A stretch of DNA of 24,413 nt from an uncultured Eubacteriaceae bacterium (GTDB lineage Bacteria > Bacillota > Clostridia > Eubacteriales > UBA1433): positions 1 to 24,413 of the forward strand of contig CALFLU010000100.1 in NCBI GenBank assembly GCA_937880125.1, read 5' to 3'. The notes under the pieces were generated by a model. That model was not told the origin of the DNA. It saw nothing but the letters and a program-made list of their open reading frames with translations, and made no database searches. Positions 21,076 through 24,413 of the stretch are shown here, in pieces. The translations under genes and the position numbers were made by a program. How positions within the stretch are numbered: position 1 is the first letter of the stretch; every line of letters begins with the position of its first letter.

Positions 21076-21267
21076 ATGAGGGGGTTTATGGGCATGCGGT
21101 GCTGCGATTGCGGCACGGCGATTGAGGAATTGGAAGATTATTACGACATTGAGGGCGAGGTGTTTTGCGAGTGTTGCGGGGCGGACGAGCTGCGGTTGTT
21201 GTATGGTCGTGTGGCGGATTATGACGAGTGGGTTTATGAGCGGCGGCGAGAGGAATTGAGCCTATAG
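21076..21267 (+). CDS. Small zinc-ribbon-like protein
   Basis: This is a 63-residue protein with two cysteine clusters, CCDCG (near residue 8) and CECCGAD (near 33), spaced as in a zinc ribbon and separated by an acidic stretch (EELEDYYDIEGEVF). The C-terminus is charged and helical (DYDEWVYERRREELSL). Similar small proteins are frequent in phage early regions of Firmicutes. ATG 21076 is chosen as the first plausible start; ATG 21088 or 21094 after GAGGGGG are alternatives. It follows the previous gene by four bases. Confidence 0.65.
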   Translation: MRGFMGMRCCDCGTAIEELEDYYDIEGEVFCECCGADELRLLYGRVADYDEWVYERRREELSL

Positions 21268-21600
21268 GCGGTGAGATTGCGTTGGGGGTTGGGTGGTAGG
21301 CGAAAAAAAAAGCTGCGGGAGGCTAAATCGGTTCGGAGAAAAGAATGGGGGTGGGTGTGGGAGAGAGATATGCGGGTGGTCAAAATGGATTCGATGAAAA
21401 AGGTATTTCGGAGAGTTAAATCGGTATAAGAGAAGGCGGGTGCGTTGGTTAAGCGGGGGACATTCAAAAGGATTTCTTGGGAAAAGGGAAGAGAGAGGCA
21501 TTCAAGAGGTTTTGAGAGTGAAGATGGATAAAAAGAGTACGGCGAAGACGGATACAGAGAGTACGGCGAAGTTGGTTGGAGAGAGGACGGAGAGGGGGGA
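21268..21600 (+). repeat. Purine-rich repeat-containing gap
   Basis: No gene was found. Loose copies of the G/A-rich unit are present, for example GAGATATGCGGGTGGTCAAAATGG near 21367 and GAGAGTTAAATCGGTATAAGAGAAGG near 21411. Two short direct repeats, AGTACGGCGAAG, occur near 21536 and 21560, the latter just before the replisome organizer gene. Confidence 0.5.
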
Positions 21601-21602
21601 AA

Positions 21603-22595
21603 ATGATGGAGGAAGGATTGGGCGGTGAGGCGAAGATGGCGGACGTGCGTTGGATAAAGGTGGTTGTGGATTTGTTTGAGGACGAAAAGATGGTGTTGAT
21701 TGAGACGATGGAGGGGGCGGACAGTTTGTTGGTGTTGTGGCTGAAGCTGCTGTGTTTGGCGGGCAAGCAAAACAACAGCGGGGTGTTTGTCATGAAGAAC
21801 GGGCAGGCGTATACGGAGACGATGTTGGCGGTGATTTTTCGGCGCAGTGAGCAGGAAGTGGCACGGGCGCTGGAGGTGTTTGAGGAATTTGGCATGATTG
21901 AGCGGTGCGGCGGCGTGGTGGTGGTGAAGAACTGGGGCAAGCATCAAAACTTTGACAAGATTGAGAAAAAAACGGCTTATATGCGCGACTATATGCGTGG
22001 GTATCGTGCGAAGCAGGCGGCCATTGCCAAGGGAGAAGAGGTACGTAAAGCTAACCATAAAGCTAAAGTTAGCTGTGCAGAGAAGATAAGAGAAGAGAAG
22101 ATTAGAGAAGACAACACGTGTCCGGCGGCAGAGGACTGCGCTGTGGAAAGTGCGTGTGCGCCTGTGAGCGGGGCGGAGTTATTTGAGCGATTTTGGCAAG
22201 CTTATCCGCGCAAGGAGGCGAAGAAAACGGCCAAGGCGGCCTTTGAGGCGGCGGCGATTGGCGAAGAGGAGCTGGAGGGTGTGTTGGCGATGGTGGCGCA
22301 ATGCAAGCGTTCGGCGCAGTGGACGGAAAACAAGCGATATATCCCCATGGCGGCGAGGTTTTTGACGGAGCGGAGATGGGAGGGCGAGGCGCCGCCGTCG
22401 GGGGTGGCACGCAGATCTAAGCACAAGTTGAAAAATTTGGAGCGAGAGGCAAAGACGCTGGCACGGCTGGAAGACAAATGGCTGGGGCGGGGTGTGGCCG
22501 GCGGCGGTGGTGAGGAAGGTGAAGAGCGCGCGGGCGCAGAGGATTTTCAGGCGCAGCTTGCCAAGGCACGGGGGCAAGGTGGCGGGGGAAGGTAA
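21603..22595 (+). CDS. Phage replisome organizer (DnaD-like replication initiation protein)
   Basis: The 330-residue protein begins with the phage replisome organizer N-terminal domain (PF09681/TIGR01714): ADVRWIKVVVDLFEDEKMVLIETMEGADSLLVLWLKLLCLAGKQNNSGVFVM, followed by AYTETMLAVIFRRSEQEVARALEVFEEFGMIE, a winged-helix pattern. KNWGKHQNFDKIEKKTAYMRDYMRGYRAKQ is the usual linker. A second block, FERFWQAYPRKEAKKTAKAAFEAA, with CKRSAQWTENKRYIPMAARFLTERRWEGE, is the common C-terminal part of phage initiators. The tail is Gly/Glu-rich and low-complexity. These proteins load helicase at a phage or plasmid origin. Start ATG 21603 follows GAGGGGGG; ATG 21636 is an alternative. This strongly supports a prophage or related element. 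Confidence 0.9.
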   Translation: MMEEGLGGEAKMADVRWIKVVVDLFEDEKMVLIETMEGADSLLVLWLKLLCLAGKQNNSGVFVMKNGQAYTETMLAVIFRRSEQEVARALEVFEEFGMIERCGGVVVVKNWGKHQNFDKIEKKTAYMRDYMRGYRAKQAAIAKGEEVRKANHKAKVSCAEKIREEKIREDNTCPAAEDCAVESACAPVSGAELFERFWQAYPRKEAKKTAKAAFEAAAIGEEELEGVLAMVAQCKRSAQWTENKRYIPMAARFLTERRWEGEAPPSGVARRSKHKLKNLEREAKTLARLEDKWLGRGVAGGGGEEGEERAGAEDFQAQLAKARGQGGGGR

Positions 22596-23181
22596 GGAAA
22601 AAAGATGAAAAGAGTGCGGGTGGTCAAATTGATTGGAAGAGAAGAGAGAAATGAGCGGGGGAGGTCAGTTAGATAAAAGAGAGAGGAATATGCAGTCGGC
22701 GCTCGTGGGTATGTCATAGAAGAGAGGAATGTGCGGGGGTGGGTCAGATGGATAGAAAAGAGAAGATGTGCGGGGGAGGTCAAATAGACGAAAAGAGGAA
22801 GATGGTTTGGGAAAAGGGAAAAAAAGAAGGTGTAAAGCGTGTGGGTGGTCAAGTGGATTGGAAGAGAAGAGAGAAATGCGCGAGGGAGATCAGGACTTTG
22901 GGGAGGTCAAACAGATAAAAAATAGAGGGATATTCAGTCGGTGCGGGTGGAGTGACAGAAAGAGAGAAATACTTGGGGATAGGTGAAAAGAGAGAGAAGG
23001 AAATTGGGGAATTGTCGGAGAGTAAATGGTTGGAGAAGGCGGTTGCGCAAAGCGGGACTGGTTTTGGCGAAGCGGGTTGTATATGGCAAAGAGAGGAAGC
23101 AGGCGAAAGTGAGAAGCGGAATTGGGAAAGAGAGGAAGGGCGGCAGGATTGGAGAAGCGAGAGCAGATTTTGGGAGAAAAA
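22596..23181 (+). repeat. Purine-rich tandem repeats
   Basis: No gene was found. Units of ~45-55 bases repeat: GTGCGGGTGGTCAAATTGAT then TGGAAGAGAAGAGAGAAATG at 22614-22653 and again, nearly identically, at about 22839-22878. GCGGGGGAGGTCA-A(A/G)ATAGA-AAAAGAG occurs near 22657 and 22770. GGATATTCAGTCGGTGCGGG occurs near 22928. The same units recur in 23554-24303. Confidence 0.75.
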
Positions 23182-23553
23182 ATGAATACGGAGAAAGGAA
23201 GAGGCTTTTTGGGGGTCGATGAGATGAGGCGTTGTGTGGCAGGCGAGGAACGAATGAAGGTGCAGAGGGTATGCGGCGAGGACGTGCGGTTTTTGCAGGA
23301 GGGCAGAGGAGAGGAAGAAGAGCGGCGGCGGGCGTATATTGAGGAAGAGGTGACGTTGGACACAGAGACGGCACGCTGGGAGGCAGAGCTGGAGCGACTG
23401 GCGAGGCAGCGGGCGCGCTGGCGGCAGGGGGCTTATCGGGCGAGTGAGCGCGCCTGGCAGAGGGCGCAAAAGAAGATGGCGGCGGGCGGCAAGGATTATG
23501 CGCAGATGCAGAAAGAGGAGACGATAGCGCTGATTAAGGCGGGGAAGTTGTAA
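23182..23553 (+). CDS. Hypothetical coiled-coil protein in the prophage-like region
   Basis: This is a 123-residue, highly charged protein with no recognised family. After MNTEKGRGFLGVDEMRRCVAGEERMKVQRVC, nearly the whole sequence is predicted by eye to be helical: EEEERRRAYIEEEV, then a heptad-like ARWEAELERLARQRARWRQGAYRASERAWQRAQKKM, then an ETIALIKAGKL end. Position and style suit a small phage early protein. ATG 23182 has a GGGAG box; the frame is open further upstream into repeats, which I exclude. The protein is flanked by repeat arrays on both sides. Confidence 0.6.
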   Translation: MNTEKGRGFLGVDEMRRCVAGEERMKVQRVCGEDVRFLQEGRGEEEERRRAYIEEEVTLDTETARWEAELERLARQRARWRQGAYRASERAWQRAQKKMAAGGKDYAQMQKEETIALIKAGKL

Positions 23554-24303
23554 GATGAGGGAGAGAAGAGAGTATGGAAGAGTGATTGAGGGAGAAGAGA
23601 TTGTGCGGGGGTGGAGGTTGAATAAAAAAGAAAGAGGAAGAAGTGCGGGTGCGGTCGGAAAGATAAAAGAGAGAGGAATGTTTGGGGTGGGTTGAGCGAT
23701 AAAAGTGAGATATATTCAATCGATGCGGGTGGAAAGACATGGAAGAGAGAAATGAACGGGGGAGGTCAAATAGATAAAAATAAGAGAAATGTGGGGAGGA
23801 ATCAAGAAGAAAAAGAAGAAGGAAAGCGTGCGAGTGCGGTCAAATTGATTGGAAGAGAAGAGAGCTAGGCAGGTTGGAAAGATGAAGGAGAGAGGGATAT
23901 TCAATCGGTGTTTGTGGGTATGGCGTGGAAGAGAGAAATGCGTGGGGGCGGAACAAGAAGATAAAAATGAGGAAGATGTGGGGTTGGGTGGAATCAAAAA
24001 GGGAAAAAAGAAGGCGAAATGTGTGCGGGTGGTCAAATTGGTCAGAGAGAAAAGAAGTGTGCGGGGTGGATTGAGGAGATGGAAAGAGAGAGGGATATTC
24101 GATTTGTGCGGATTAGCACGGCATAGAGAAGAGAAGTAAGCGGGGTGGGTTAAGAAGATGAAAAGGAAGAGAAGTAATCGATGTTTGTTGGAACAGTGTA
24201 GGAGAGAGCAATATTTGGGGTGGGTTGGATGGATAGAAAAGAAAAAGAGAGATGGGGGTATGGACAAGTGGCGATGAGAGAGGCGTGCGGCGGCGGTGCG
24301 GCG
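23554..24303 (+). repeat. Purine-rich tandem repeats
   Basis: No gene was found in ~750 bases. Units match those before 23182: GAGGGATATTCAATCGGTG-type segments near 23706, 23890 and 24090; GTGCG(A/G)GT-CGGTCAAATTGATTGG then AAGAGAAGAGAG near 23836; and GGTGGGTT-A-GA boxes near 23690, 24145 and 24220. All are in the same orientation. Long minus-strand ORFs here are artefacts. Confidence 0.75.
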
Positions 24304-24408
24304 ATGACGGAGCGGGAGCTGGCGCAGTTGCAATATTTGAACACGGAGATTGAGATTTATGAGCAGAATGGAAGAGAGACCGGAAGAACGGAAAGCCGGG
24401 ATCAATGA
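24304..24408 (+). CDS. Short ORF resembling the start of a DUF1492-type phage protein
   Basis: This ORF starts MTERELAQLQYLNTEIEIYEQNGRE, similar in pattern to the N-terminus of DUF1492 phage proteins (ELSQLYYLNREIE), then stops after 34 residues. It is either a short or frameshifted gene or a chance ORF. A further gene may begin at the ATG near 24406 or 24409. The window edge prevents a decision. Confidence 0.4.
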   Translation: MTERELAQLQYLNTEIEIYEQNGRETGRTESRDQ

Positions 24409-24413
24409 TGAAA

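Noticed and set aside
19783..24405. Long minus-strand ORFs (for example 20456-20980, 22849-23469, 23716-24405) rich in Ser, Pro, Phe and Leu
   Set aside because: The complement of G/A-rich DNA is C/T-rich and rarely contains stop codons. The proteins are low-complexity, have no domain, and cross repeat arrays and real + strand genes.

Overview
The window looks like chromosomal DNA of an anaerobic Gram-positive bacterium of the Firmicutes, probably Clostridia. The grounds are strong AGGAGG-type ribosome binding sites, frequent extended -10 promoters (TGnTATAAT), occasional TTG/GTG starts, and the gene families present (VanZ-like, CPBP, GyrI-like, XRE regulators, phage replisome organizer). I cannot name a genus from sequence alone. 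Almost all genes and almost all G/A-rich spacer DNA point the same way. The end of rsmG, a gene often found near oriC, lies at the left edge, so this may be a leading-strand replichore, but that is inference.

Layout. 1-2348: the end of rsmG with its terminator, a Ca2+/cation antiporter and a VanZ-like membrane protein. 2496-5548: a three-gene ABC importer (lipoprotein, permease, ATPase; TrpXYZ/COG2984-4120-1101 type). A leader precedes it, containing a short ORF with seven consecutive Phe/Tyr codons, a long hairpin and an intrinsic terminator; it looks like an undescribed aromatic amino acid attenuator. 5549-11097: small metabolic or stress genes (ABM monooxygenase, a frameshifted CPBP protease, an NAD(P)H oxidoreductase, and a GyrI-like/DUF302/flavodoxin cluster). 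These are separated by long purine-rich degenerate repeats and a decayed type I-C-like CRISPR array.

11214-18340: an acquired, mostly AT-rich zone. A three-repeat CRISPR remnant without cas genes abuts a stray phage immunity module (Cro-like, XRE, and an S24 CI-like repressor with its operator inside its promoter). Then comes a defence remnant: a 5'-truncated PglZ phosphatase, a short BrxL ATPase, a small double-CxxC protein and a NifS-like cysteine desulfurase. Near-identical ~65-bp direct repeats flank this block. They carry the 3' tail and terminator of an ADP-ribosylglycohydrolase gene, so they may be recombination or integration scars.

18324-24413: the ADP-ribosylglycohydrolase gene, then the early region of a prophage or related element: divergent XRE repressor/Cro genes with four operators, small ORFs, a replisome organizer, and the start of a probable DUF1492-type gene at the right edge. 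Nearly every gap here is filled with tandem degenerate G/A-rich repeats.

Most interesting points: the truncated BREX block linked to a sulfur-mobilising pair; the flanking duplication; the Tyr/Phe leader peptide; and a large strand-oriented repeat family that occupies most intergenic space.
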